Assembly: GCA_016712665.1 (NCBI GenBank)
Contig: JADJQP010000008.1
Coordinates: forward strand, 62,001 to 126,000
Source of the DNA: Bacteroidota bacterium
Lineage (GTDB): Bacteria > Bacteroidota > Bacteroidia > Chitinophagales > Chitinophagaceae
Direction of reading: 5' to 3'
Length of the DNA stretch: 64,000 nt
Part shown: piece by piece, positions 50,767 to 60,152 of the stretch
Layout of the letters: each line of letters opens with the position of its first letter
Position numbering within the stretch: position 1 is the stretch's first letter
The notes under the pieces: generated by a model
Seen by the model: only the letters and a program-made list of their open reading frames with translations
What the model was told of the DNA's origin: nothing
Database searches by the model: none
Made by a program: the position numbers and the translations under genes

Positions 50767-51822
50767 ATGGCTATAACAAATTTTGACACCAATTCAATAG
50801 GTCTCGCTGCGAATAATATCTTTGGACTTCCTAGTACCGAAGAGAATGCAAATCTTATTTTACTTCCCATTCCCTGGGAGGTAACGGTATCGTACAGAAA
50901 TGGGACTGCCAAAGGACCCGAAAAAATTTTAGAGGCTTCATATCAAATTGATCTGTTTGATATTGATTCGCCTAATTTTTGGCAAGAAGGATATTTTATG
51001 CCTGAACTTGACAAAACCATCGTAAAAAAGAATGATTATTTACGGCATTGTGCCGAACTGATTATTTCCAATCTGAGTGATGGGGGAGAGACTTGCGACA
51101 ATGGGCAGTTGCAAAAGAAATTAGATGAAATCAATAGTAGTTGCCGCGAGTTGAATGAATGGATATTTAACAAAGCCAATGAGTATTATGCAAAGGGGAA
51201 AACCGTAGCATTGATTGGTGGCGATCATAGCACACCACTTGGTTTGATGAAGGCTGTTGGAAAGCAGTTTGGAGCCTTTGGAATATTACAAATTGATGCT
51301 CATGCCGACTTGCGTGAGGCGTATGAAGGCTTTACCTATTCCCACGCATCTATCATGTATAATGTGCTCAAGGAGGTTCCTGAAATGACAAAACTGGTGC
51401 AACTGGGAGTGCGCGATTTTTGTGATGAAGAATATCTTTTGATACAAAAAGAAAATACTCGAATCAAAACATATTTTGATTCTCATATTAAAAGCAGACA
51501 ATATGATGGTGAAACCTGGAAAAGTATATGCGACGATATCATCGAGCAATTGCCCGATCAGGTATATATTAGTTTCGATATAGATGGCCTGGATCCGAAA
51601 TTGTGTAAAAATACCGGAACGCCCGTACAAGGAGGCTTTGAAGCGGAACAAATGCAATATTTGTTTAATCGCATGGTGGAGAAAGGCAAACGAATTTTGG
51701 CCTTTGATTTAAATGAAGTGAGTTGTGGCGAAGATTCGCTGGATGCCACCGATGCCAGTGTGGGTGCCCGAATTTTATATCGAATGTGCAATTTGCTGAT
51801 GAAATCAAAAGCCAATGCTTAG
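50767..51822 (+). CDS. Arginase/agmatinase/formimidoylglutamase family hydrolase
   Basis: 351 residues. The binuclear Mn site is complete: GGDHSTPLG, LQIDAHADLR and YISFDIDGLDP. The long N-terminal region and TPVQGGFEAEQMQYLF are as in the Bacteroidota ureohydrolase group, often annotated formimidoylglutamase. The actual guanidino substrate is not known. The stop overlaps the start of the next gene by 8 bases. Confidence 0.88.
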   Translation: MAITNFDTNSIGLAANNIFGLPSTEENANLILLPIPWEVTVSYRNGTAKGPEKILEASYQIDLFDIDSPNFWQEGYFMPELDKTIVKKNDYLRHCAELIISNLSDGGETCDNGQLQKKLDEINSSCRELNEWIFNKANEYYAKGKTVALIGGDHSTPLGLMKAVGKQFGAFGILQIDAHADLREAYEGFTYSHASIMYNVLKEVPEMTKLVQLGVRDFCDEEYLLIQKENTRIKTYFDSHIKSRQYDGETWKSICDDIIEQLPDQVYISFDIDGLDPKLCKNTGTPVQGGFEAEQMQYLFNRMVEKGKRILAFDLNEVSCGEDSLDATDASVGARILYRMCNLLMKSKANA

Positions 51823-52417
51823 GCATTTTTATTTTAGATTGCTACCTCCTCAGCTTGGAAAGCGTTATGCCCAATGCAGATCTATTCATATTATGGCGGG
51901 CATTTTAATGTTTATTTACGCCTTGTTTTTTGTTGAAAATTTTTCACAAAACTGGATGCAGTTTTTGGCAATGGCCCCTCCGGCTATCGTAATCATTGTG
52001 TTGGCTATTTTTAAGAAGAATCTCATTGTAGATTCGCAAAACAATCGAGTGTTTCGAATATTGGAAGCCGGAATTCTGTTTATGGCTGCCATCGGTTTTT
52101 TACAAAAAAATCAAATGCCTCCTAGTATTCTATATGGTTTGTTTGCCGTTTTTCTTTTATTGATATTGTATATTGAAAATCGGATGTTTAGCTCTCAATA
52201 CATTGATGTGACCGAAAGTGGCGTTTCGGTGGCCCTACCTACTCATGATAAAAAAATGGAATGGGATCGAATTCGAAATATAGTTGTAAAGGGAAATTAT
52301 TTTACATTGGAAGAAAAGGAGGGCGTCATTCGACAATATCCTATAGTCAATAGTTTAACTGAGGATGAGTTTGTACAATTTAATTACTTTTGTGATACCT
52401 ATTTACGACGTTCCTAA
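51815..52417 (+). CDS. Hypothetical membrane protein
   Basis: 200 residues. Three or four hydrophobic helices (HIMAGILMFIYALFFV, FLAMAPPAIVIIVLAIF, ILEAGILFMAAIGFL, LYGLFAVFLLLILYI), then a soluble C-terminal PH-like stretch (QYIDVTESGVSVALPTHDKKMEWDRI) like that of bacterial membrane proteins with a PH-fold tail. The ATG lies inside the upstream gene, suggesting translational coupling. Function unknown. Confidence 0.7.
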   Translation: MLRHFYFRLLPPQLGKRYAQCRSIHIMAGILMFIYALFFVENFSQNWMQFLAMAPPAIVIIVLAIFKKNLIVDSQNNRVFRILEAGILFMAAIGFLQKNQMPPSILYGLFAVFLLLILYIENRMFSSQYIDVTESGVSVALPTHDKKMEWDRIRNIVVKGNYFTLEEKEGVIRQYPIVNSLTEDEFVQFNYFCDTYLRRS

Positions 52418-52443
52418 TTCGGTACTTAAATTGAACATCCCTT

Positions 52444-53742
52444 ATGCCACTAACCCAATCACCTTTTTTATTGTACTCTGATGGTCAGGGAAATATTTTT
52501 GAAGATACCACTCTTTATGCCTTGGGGCGCACCGGTTGGGATGCGGTACCTGTAGATGTAGACAACTGGATTGAACTACCCGATGGGGGCAATTTGTATG
52601 AACTGCCGGGGCGTAGGGGTATTGGCTTAGATGTAGAAACCAATGAACTCAGACTTTGCGACAAGGGGATTGCTGTTGCGGCCTTTATTCCTCCGGCATA
52701 TACCGGGTTTTATATGGCTGCTTTTGAAACCCATGCAGAGGCGCCAACCCTTCCTTTATTTTGTTATACTGCAGCTGCTTGGTACAATAATAAATTTTAT
52801 GTAACCGGTACCCGTATTGAGCCGGATATCAGACAAGAAAAAAGCGGGTATGATGCTGAAAAGATTCAAGCGGGTGTCGCAAAGTTTACCAAAGCGTATC
52901 CTGATAATCGATTGGTAAAACATTTGGCTGATACCTGTTGCAATACCTATGAATGTCCTGCCGCACGCAATTTTTTTCTAGGAAGATGGGAATGTCCCAT
53001 ACCTTCTTCACCGGCTTGCAATGCAAATTGTTTAGGCTGTATCTCATTTCAACCCGAGGAAGAGAGTATTGTTTCATCACATGACCGATTGGTGTTTAAA
53101 CCTACGGTTGAAGAAATTGTAGAGTATACCGTTCCTCATTTAGAAACGGCTCCGTATCCCATTATCAGTTGGGGACAAGGTTGTGAAGGAGAACCTCTGT
53201 TGATGTGGGAAACGATTCGTGACAGTATTGTCGAAATACGCAAGCATACCCAGAAGGGCAGCATCAATATCAATACGAATGGCAGCAACCCGGTGGCGGT
53301 GAAAAAGCTGATGGAGGTGGGTCTCAATAGCATACGTGTCAGTTTAAATTCTTTTCGAGATGAGTACTACACGCCCTCTTACAGACCCAATAATTACCAA
53401 TTGCAAGATTTAATAGAATCTTTGAAAACGGTTACTGATATGGGTGGATGGGCATCAATCAATTACTTTGTTTTTCCGGGTGTTACAGATAGTGTGGCTG
53501 AGGTTGATGCTTTGTTGAAAGCTATTGAGTATACCAAATTAAATATGATACAGTGGCGTAATTTCAATATTGATCCGGATTGGTATTTGGGAAATTTAGG
53601 GGTAACCGACACCGGCGCTTGTTATGGTATGGCCCAAATGTTGCAAATTGTTCGAGAGGAATTTCCGCAAATAAAATTTGGGTATTTTAATCCGCCCATA
53701 GAACGAATACGAGGAAATTTTGAGGAGGCGTTTGCCCACTAG
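52444..53742 (+). CDS. Radical SAM protein of unknown function
   Basis: 432 residues. An unusual N-terminal domain of about 170 residues precedes the radical SAM core. The 4Fe-4S motif is CNANCLGC (CX3CX2C) near residue 197, followed by SWGQGCEGEPLL (GGE-like SAM motif), INTNGSNP and VSLNSF. Two further Cys-containing motifs come just before (DTCCNTYECPA, WECPIPSSPAC) and may bind a second cluster. The family is conserved, but I know of no assigned reaction. Confidence 0.8.
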   Translation: MPLTQSPFLLYSDGQGNIFEDTTLYALGRTGWDAVPVDVDNWIELPDGGNLYELPGRRGIGLDVETNELRLCDKGIAVAAFIPPAYTGFYMAAFETHAEAPTLPLFCYTAAAWYNNKFYVTGTRIEPDIRQEKSGYDAEKIQAGVAKFTKAYPDNRLVKHLADTCCNTYECPAARNFFLGRWECPIPSSPACNANCLGCISFQPEEESIVSSHDRLVFKPTVEEIVEYTVPHLETAPYPIISWGQGCEGEPLLMWETIRDSIVEIRKHTQKGSININTNGSNPVAVKKLMEVGLNSIRVSLNSFRDEYYTPSYRPNNYQLQDLIESLKTVTDMGGWASINYFVFPGVTDSVAEVDALLKAIEYTKLNMIQWRNFNIDPDWYLGNLGVTDTGACYGMAQMLQIVREEFPQIKFGYFNPPIERIRGNFEEAFAH

Positions 53743-53790
53743 GCACAGCGAAATATTTTGTTAAAAGAATAGCTGTATGCGATTGCGTTG

Positions 53791-53798
53791 TATCTTTG
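53791..53798 (+). promoter_or_regulatory. -7 box TATCTTTG before the small membrane protein
   Basis: Exact TAnnTTTG match 15 bases before the ATG at 53814. Confidence 0.45.
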
Positions 53799-53813
53799 GA
53801 AAAATTTTATAAC

Positions 53814-54005
53814 ATGCTTGTTCGTTTCATTTTTTACTCCTTTGTATTCTACATAGTGATAAAAATTTTGCGTATGTTCCTCGATCCTGTTACGAGCCAT
53901 CGAAAGGAACCGATGGTAAAAAACAACGCCTCCGGAAATGGACCAGCATCAACTCCCAAAAAGCCGATAGTAGGGGAGTATATCGAATACGAAGAAATTA
54001 AGTAA
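53814..54005 (+). CDS. Small membrane protein, DUF4834-like
   Basis: 63 residues. One N-terminal helix (RFIFYSFVFYIVIKILRMFL), a basic Ser/Asn-rich linker and a conserved-looking acidic end, GEYIEYEEIK. This build matches short Bacteroidota proteins that I recall as DUF4834. The ATG at 53814 is preferred over a start at 53796 because of the promoter box just upstream. Function unknown. Confidence 0.6.
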   Translation: MLVRFIFYSFVFYIVIKILRMFLDPVTSHRKEPMVKNNASGNGPASTPKKPIVGEYIEYEEIK

Positions 54006-54041
54006 GGTCAAGGTCTTGGGCTGTACACCCGTTAGGGCAGA

Positions 54042-54674
54042 CTATCCTGCAGTTTTATTTTTAAAAATATCTTCTTCTATGGTCATGCCTTCGCTAAGGT
54101 GAATGGTTTGGATACCCACTTTTTGCGCACCTTCAATATGTTGAATGCTATCGTCGATAAAGAGGGTTTCAGCGGCTTGTAAATTATTTTCAATAAGGAT
54201 TTTTTCAAAAATCTCGGGTGAGGGTTTGCGCATTCCCACCCGGTGTGATAGATATATTTTGTCGAAGAAGACCGCCATGGTTGGATAACCACATGTTTGC
54301 TGTAATCGTTTATTGAATTCGGCCTCATGAATTGCGTTGGTATTGCTTAATAAAAACGTGTTGAAGTGTAATTGCAACTGTTGTAATATTTGCAGTCGTC
54401 GCAATGGGAAATCGAGTAGCATGGCATTCCAGGCGCTTACGAAATCGCTTTCATGAATGGTATCGGGACAATGTTTTTGAATTTCACTGACAAAATCATT
54501 TTGGGAAATCACGCCCGTTTCGAGTTTGTCAAACAAATCATTTTGTTTCATTTTCGAATACATTTCTTCAAAGTCGGCAATACCCAATTTTTTAAAGGCT
54601 AGTACACTTAGGTTATAGTCGATATTGAGAATTACGCCACCAAGGTCAAAAATGATATTTTTTATTCCGTCCAT
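54042..54674 (-). CDS. HAD-superfamily phosphatase
   Basis: 210 residues, HAD subfamily IA, YigB/FMN-phosphatase-like. Motif I is FDLGGVIL (first Asp is the nucleophile; the usual second Asp is replaced by Gly, as in several IA members), motif II LLSNTN, motif III Lys in GMRKPSPE, motif IV FIDDS. The small-molecule substrate is unknown. It converges on the DUF4834-like gene. Confidence 0.85.
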   Translation of the reverse strand: MDGIKNIIFDLGGVILNIDYNLSVLAFKKLGIADFEEMYSKMKQNDLFDKLETGVISQNDFVSEIQKHCPDTIHESDFVSAWNAMLLDFPLRRLQILQQLQLHFNTFLLSNTNAIHEAEFNKRLQQTCGYPTMAVFFDKIYLSHRVGMRKPSPEIFEKILIENNLQAAETLFIDDSIQHIEGAQKVGIQTIHLSEGMTIEEDIFKNKTAG

Positions 54675-54714
54675 TATTTATGTAAATATTTTTCAAAAAA
54701 ACAACATTATTTCC

Positions 54715-54722
54715 TACTTTTG
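54715..54722 (+). promoter_or_regulatory. -7 box TACTTTTG for the tRNA gene
   Basis: Exact TAnnTTTG match, 28 bases before the first base of the tRNA. Confidence 0.5.
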
Positions 54723-54750
54723 CGCTCCAAAAGAAAATTAATTTCTTTTT

Positions 54751-54824
54751 GGACCTATAGCTCAGTTGGTTAGAGCACCTGACTCATAATCAGGTGGTCC
54801 TAGGTTCAAATCCTAGTGGGTCCA
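54751..54824 (+). tRNA. tRNA with CAT anticodon (Met elongator or Ile2)
   Basis: Folds perfectly: acceptor GGACCTA / TGGGTCC plus discriminator A, D arm GCTCAGTTGGTTAGAGC, anticodon arm CCTGA-CTCATAA-TCAGG, T arm CCTAG-GTTCAAAT-like CTAGG. The anticodon is CAT, which can be elongator Met or, if C34 becomes lysidine, Ile2; I cannot decide which. CCA is not encoded. A tyrosine integrase lies 173 bases downstream, so the 3' end is the likely attachment site of the mobile element. Confidence 0.93.
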
Positions 54825-54846
54825 CTTTACAGTTTTATCAAGATAT

Positions 54847-54878
54847 CAATAATCACGCTACATACAGCGTGATTATTG
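54847..54878. terminator. 13-bp perfect hairpin after the tRNA
   Basis: Arms CAATAATCACGCT and AGCGTGATTATTG with a 6-base loop ACATAC, 22 bases after the tRNA. It could end the tRNA transcript, although no T-run follows; alternatively it may be a structural site of the element end. Confidence 0.6.
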
Positions 54879-54914
54879 CGTTATATGGAATTAGGGTAAG
54901 CAAATTTAACAAGC

Positions 54915-54934
54915 AAAAAGTAACAAAAAGTAAC
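54915..54934 (+). repeat. Tandem 10-bp repeat AAAAAGTAAC
   Basis: Two exact head-to-tail copies between the attachment site and the integrase gene. Such short direct repeats often serve as arm-type sites for tyrosine integrases or excisionases; that role is inferred from position only. Confidence 0.6.
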
Positions 54935-54961
54935 AATAAACTACATAAATGTTTTGTCAAA

Positions 54962-54982
54962 TGCTTAACCCGCTGCTTAACC
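54962..54982 (+). repeat. Direct repeat TGCTTAACC, 12-bp period
   Basis: Two copies of TGCTTAACC (54962-54970 and 54974-54982) just before the integrase ATG. One helical turn apart, they suit a protein-binding site: integrase arm site or operator of the integrase gene. Confidence 0.55.
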
Positions 54983-54997
54983 TAAAAACATATAACA

Positions 54998-56144
54998 ATG
55001 AACATATCCATTTTATCAGCCATACGAGCTGACAAGCCACGAAAAGACGGCACCTGCGTAATAGTGATTCGAATACTTTTTAATAGAAAAGTAATTACGA
55101 CTGAAAGTATTGGCAAATATATTCAGCCACACTATTGGGATGATATTCGGCGATGCGTAAAACGTTCCCACCCAAATGCAGTAGTGATCAACGCTGCTAT
55201 TATTAATAAAATAGCTGCGTTACAGAAGCTAATGAACAAATTTGAAATAGAAGGCAAAGAGGTTACTCCGGCAGGTATCAAAAATTTGTTAGGTGGTAAA
55301 GATCCCGGTGCTGATTTTTACGAGTATTGTATGGGACATATTCCAGTTAAGTATTGCAAGGATGAGCAGTATGGCACTCGGGTGAGTTATTACAGCGAAT
55401 TGACCAAGCTAAAGAAGTTCGCGCCCACATTGAATTTCTATGATATCAATTGTGTTTTCCTTGAGAAGTACCGAGCCTATATGTTGATGGAATTGAAAAA
55501 TCAGCACAATACAGCGTGGAAGGCATTGAAATTTATGCGTACAATGTTTAGCGATGCCAAAAGAGAAAAAGTGTTTTTGGGTGAAGATCCTTTTTTGAAT
55601 TTTGATAGGGGCAAATACCAGCAAGGGCAAAGAAAATTCATGGAAATTGATGACTGCAAGGAAATAATGAAAGTGTTGCAAAGCAATATTCCCGACACTT
55701 TGCGCGATGTGGGCTACTATTATTTATTCATGTGTTATACCGGATTTAGATTTACCACGGCCACAAGCGTATTTAATTATGATACTCATGTAGAGAAGGA
55801 TAAGCGAATCATTATGCCAGGGCAGAAAAAAGGAAACGATACCAATATTTTAATTCACGAATTGCTTCGGCCGGTGCTCGATTATGTTCGTCATCACAAA
55901 ATAAGCCTCACCAGTCAGCACTTCAATAAGTACTTATCAGTGCTAGGCACATTGGCATGTATTAAAACACCGCTGACTGCTCACGTAGGACGACACACGT
56001 TTGGGGGCATATTAGCCCAGCTTGACACGCCTATTGAAGTAGCACAGAAGCTACTAGGGCACAAGGATATGAAAAGTACTGAAATATATTTTCATACGTG
56101 ACAAAAGTCTTGACAAGGCAATGAAGGGATTTGACAGCTTATAA
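54998..56144 (+). CDS. Tyrosine recombinase/integrase (frameshift near the C-terminus)
   Basis: About 382 residues. N-terminal Arm-DNA-binding-like domain (ILFNRKVITTESIGKYI), a SAM-like core-binding domain (FLEKYRAYMLMEL), then the catalytic domain with Arg in CYTGFRFTTA, HVGRHTFGG (His and second Arg), LLGHKD and nucleophile Tyr in STEIYFH. This layout is typical of integrases on Bacteroidota mobile elements. The uninterrupted frame ends at 56101, right after YFHT, but dropping one base near 56098 restores RDKSLDKAMKGFDSL and a stop at 56142-56144. It is next to a tRNA, the expected target. Confidence 0.9.
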
Positions 56145-57958
56145 CTTCACCATGCTCACACTTGTTGCCTCGCTGATGGGGGAGTGTAAGTGTTTGTTTC
56201 TTCAGTAGGTAATTATTTTGTGCGATGCGCAAAATATCGGACTCTTGAAGGCTTGCAATGTCCGTGATATTGAAATGCGCCTTTGCCTGCAGCTCGAAAG
56301 AATTCTTTAGCATGAGTAGCCATTTCTTCCAGAACTTGTTTAGTAAGCCATCAATAGCGAGCCATGACAAGGAAATGGCAACTCGTTTCACGCCATTGGT
56401 ATCGTAGTTGTGGGAAAATGAAAAGGGCATATCTGTGTAGGCACCAGCAGTTAATTTTTGTGCAAAGAAAATATGGAGTTCAAAGGGATGTGTCACTAGC
56501 TCCTTGGCACCACACCAATAGGAGCCAAGCATTTTGGTAGCGCATTTATCCTTCGAAAGAATAAATCCTGATGGCACATCGTAGGCATAGTGTTGGCATA
56601 ATGGAGAAAGCATCGGTGCAAATTCCGTAGTCATTTGTCCCTCTTCATAGTCCAATTGGTTTTCGCTGTAGGGTTCCCAAATTGAGAGCGTAGCGTTCCA
56701 ATTGTAATAATAGTTTTCCGCAGCTACGTAAATGAATTGCGTAACTGTAGGAGCGCCTAAGCCAAGTGCTGCAATGTCAGCAAAAGTGTTAACCTCCGCG
56801 ATGATATCCAAATCTTTAATTTCTTTTACTCGGTCATTGTGGTAGCTGTCGTTTGTATCCCACTTCCATCGTAGTGCTTGACCCCCATAGAAGCTTTCAT
56901 GTCGCTGTGCTGATTCGAAATAGAGATCTATTTTATTTGTGACATCTTTTATCGCGGTTGTACTGATGGTTTCTTCTTTAAAATTGATAAATACTTTGAA
57001 GCCGGCACGAAAAATAATTTTGAGATTAAAGGTATTTTGCAATGCAACTAGAAATTCCACTATGCTCATTGGTGGCATATGGTTGGCTGGTGTGATTTGA
57101 GTATTCACATCGAAAGTAAATGGATAATCGTAACGCTCGATAGCGAAGTTATTGAACACAAATAGTTTGTCAAGGTCTGGCGAATCAAAGAAGCTACCAT
57201 CAACTGTAAACCCATGCTCCGTAAATACTTTACGCACCACGTAAAGTAAGTTGTAAAATGGCACTGTGCGATAATCGGCGTATTCGGGCGCACCTTTTAT
57301 CTCAGCTACTAATGGGAATCCAGTTTTGTATCGCGCAAAGGTCCATCCGTTAGGGTAAGCACCATCGATGATGATATTGTTTACTGTTTCATCAATAATA
57401 AATTCGCCCAGGTAATCATTGCGCGAGGTATCCAAAAAAGTCGGTCATTGCCACTGGCGCAAAAGTGATTCTATCTTCATACTGCGGTTGGTTGCCATCC
57501 ATCAGGTCTTTGGAAAATTCGCGACTGTCCATAGCAGCATCCCAATTGATGATACCGTCCAAAGCCAAATCCTTCATTGATTTGCCTTTTAATCTTGTGC
57601 CAAAGAAACCTTTGATTCCGGACACATTGAAATTATAGCTGCCATCTTTATTATCAAAGCGTCCATTGTGGCTGAGTAGTTTCAGCTTTGCATCTTGTGC
57701 GTATAGCACATGGTCGTCATACACATCACATCGCCAATACTCCGGTATATTTATAGCATTGGTATTGAGGTGCTCTGCATAGCCAAGCAATTGCCGGTTA
57801 TGGTCGGTAAATGGAATGCGAAATGGCAGTGAGAAATCGGAGCCTTCGAGCTTATCATCAAAGCTAGGGAGTAAAAATTCCATATCGATGGTTGTACCTG
57901 GTAAAAGTTGGAGTTCCTTCGGAACGCCAACTGTATTATAAACTTTGATGCTTATCAT
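56139..57958 (-). CDS. Putative phage tail/baseplate protein (two frameshifts)
   Basis: About 606 residues. N-terminal part MISIKVYNTVGVPKELQLLP, then LPFRIPFTDHNRQLLGYAEH, and a middle/C-terminal part with many beta strands and aromatic residues. No enzyme motif. I call it a tail protein because it is downstream of the tape-measure gene on the same strand, with only cargo genes in between. The frame breaks at about 57429 (T6 run should be T5) and about 56170 (C5 run should be C4); corrected, it ends ATSVSMVKL at 56139, sharing the palindrome TTATAA with the integrase stop. Uninterrupted pieces are 57416-57958 and 56092-57435. Confidence 0.6.
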
Positions 57959-58079
57959 GGCTCAAAGGTTCGCAATTCGGGTTGATTTAAAAGGACAGAT
58001 AACATTTTAGGCTATACCGCCGAATGTGAAAATTAATTTGCAACTAGCACAAAGACATCCTGCGCAAAAATCAAATAAC

Positions 58080-58952
58080 TTATAACATTTTCCTCATTTG
58101 CCAATAACGAACTATTTGTCGAATCGTTAGTGTCATTCTGGCAATGTTTACTTCGGTATGTTGACAGCTGGCGTTGCTCTGATAATTAGTTTTTGGTTTT
58201 GACAACTCGAATTTCATTTCATATTCGTAAAGTGTTATATCTGAGGTTACTATTACTGCGTACTTTATTTTCTCGTCCATTTTATTTGCCACTATTATTC
58301 CCTTTACCTTTTATCTTTCGCTAAATTTTTCTTTATCCACCCCATATAGCGAAGAAGCTGTCCTAATGCTTTGTCTGCGCCTCTAGATAATTTGAGTTCA
58401 AAACTATAAAATTTCCTTCTTCATCTATTGTTAAATGTCTATCGGCCCAACGTCGGTAGGAAACTCTTTTTCCATCTCTGCCGTTCTCGTCCACATATAA
58501 TTTTAATTTGGAGTCCTTAACAGTGTGAAGATTACGAATTAAAAAATCTCGAAGATTTGTCTATTGGAAATAAAAAACGAACCAACCTCCTGCGGCATTG
58601 TTTCTTCAGTTTCGTCAATCTCACTGATAACTTGTCGAATTGAAAGTGCACCGAATTCATTTTGGAAAATTTCCCAAATACCGTGCTCATCAGGATTATA
58701 TCTTACAACTTGTCCACGACCTGTCGAATAAAAGGTCGTATTGAGAATTAGTAAGTCTAGCCTTCTTATTTTCTGGATAGTGCACGTGAAGGTTGGTTAA
58801 CGCTAAGCACAATTATTTGGGCGTTAATGGTCGAGTCGTTTACATTATCCCATTTTGAGTTTATATACTTTTTTTATTTCTGAATATGTTGCTTTACCAT
58901 TGAGGCTGTCAATTGCTTCTCTGATCATTTGCCAAATAAAGGGTCTGTTCAT
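58080..58952 (-). pseudogene. NucS-like PD-(D/E)xK nuclease with N-terminal winged-helix domain, many frameshifts
   Basis: No long uninterrupted frame exists, but following the protein across frames from ATG 58952 gives a coherent product. The N-terminus MNRPFIWQMIREAIDSLNGK, then ATYSEIKKYI and NDSTINAQIIVLSVNQPSR resembles a winged-helix DNA-binding module seen on endonucleases. A linker with DEHGIWEIFQNEF follows. The C-terminus has DFLIRNLHTVKDSKLKLY, GPIDI, then GNFIVFELKLSRGADKALGQ, LLRYMGWIKKNLA and KGIIVANKMDEKIKYAV, a NucS/DUF91-type PD-(D/E)xK site with Asp in GPID and ExK in FELK. At least six indels lie between 58300 and 58860; the last 70 codons (58080-58292) are open. Either a true pseudogene or heavy sequencing error; conserved motifs favour the latter. 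Confidence 0.6.
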
Positions 58953-58986
58953 TGTTTTGTTTTTAGAAGCTTAATGATTTTTTAAT

Positions 58987-59567
58987 TTATTTTTTATGAA
59001 AAAGTTCTTCTTTTATTCTTAAGACAAAAAGAATTGTGAATAATACCGAAAGAATTGTACAAACTATAAATCCCGCTATAGCATTATCATTGTACTCATC
59101 AAATTCCCATTTAACAACACTATTGTAGCTTGTGTACATCCCAATATAAGGTGCAGCAGCAAAGAAGAATGATGCAATTAATGCTAAAAAATCAATTCCA
59201 CCACCGATCGCTTGCCCTATATTATCAAATAAAGAGTCTTTGAAATCTGTATATTTTTCCTTTGCCAAATTTTCTGCGTTTTGCCTTGACTCTGTCTGCC
59301 ATCTTTCATACTGCTTTGCATTGGGAGCTTGTGATTTTTTTGTATTCTCGGAAGTGTTAATTGGATTTCGAATTTCATCATACAATTTCTTTTTTATTGA
59401 ATCACTTAATATTTCATAAGCTTCTTGAACAGCTATAAATAATTCCTGAGAGTTGTCTAATTTGCAAATATCAGGATGATACTTTAAAGCTAATTTTCTA
59501 TAAGCCTTTTATCTCTAGTATATCTGATTTAGGATTCACTCAGTACCCTGTAATAATCTTTTGTCAT
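58987..59567 (-). CDS. Membrane-anchored J-domain (DnaJ-like) protein, two frameshifts
   Basis: About 195 residues. The N-terminus from ATG 59567 reads MTKDYYRVL, then [10 protein letters not shown], then [15 protein letters not shown] with the diagnostic HPD, and [18 protein letters not shown], a complete J domain of about 70 residues. A charged linker follows, then two C-terminal membrane helices ([38 protein letters not shown]). Breaks are near 59549 and 59511, each equivalent to two missing bases or one extra. The open piece is 58987-59385. It would recruit and stimulate a host Hsp70 (DnaK) at the membrane. A J-domain protein among phage tail genes is unusual. It is 34 bases upstream of the nuclease gene on the same strand. 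Confidence 0.7.
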
Positions 59568-59670
59568 TATACGTATAAGAATTAAATGCAGTTTCACCGC
59601 AATTGATATTACTTGTCGAATGCAGAAGCAATGCCGGGCATAGATAGAAATTCTATATAGCATTTATTCA

Positions 59671-60152
59671 TTATTTAAAGGTAATACCTGCAAGTGATTG
59701 ACTATTTAAAAAGGTATCAAAAATCATTTCTTTGTATCTATTTATAGCAAGTGACAAATGGTTAAAATTCATAAACCTTGAGGTTAAATCAGGGTTTGAA
59801 TCTACACCATAGATAGTATCTGCCAACAATTGAAAACCGTTTTCATTACCTCTAGCGGAAATTGTATTTGTTTTTGATTCAAGTGCTAATTCTATATCTC
59901 CGTAGTCTCTAAATTGCTTAAGTTCTGGCATGTCTTCAATATAGTCAAGAAGATTCATTATAAATATACCTTTGAACCCTTCTGCTGCTTCATCCCCCAT
60001 CTTTTCTTCCAATACATCCAAAGTAATAGCTACTGCGGTTAATATTATTTGGAAGTTAACTGTCGGACTCACAATTTGAATATTGTTCGGCAGGAAAAAT
60101 TTTGGAGATTTCCTAGCGAAGGTCCACAATGCATCAAAATATTTATTTTCAT
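59671..60152 (-). CDS. Unknown cargo protein in the prophage (one frameshift)
   Basis: About 161 residues. The open frame 59671-60129 lacks a good start; adding one A in the AAAA run at 60146-60149 gives MKNKYFDALWTFARKSPKFF from ATG 60152. Mostly helical and acidic (ITLDVLEEKMGDEAAEGF, LLDYIEDMPELKQF). No motif known to me. Same strand as the J-domain and nuclease genes, so possibly the first gene of a three-gene cargo operon. Confidence 0.5.

Noticed and set aside
54794..54985. A 63-codon plus-strand frame overlapping the tRNA 3' end and the element left end
   Set aside because: It runs through the tRNA, the hairpin and the repeats; it has no start context and no protein features.
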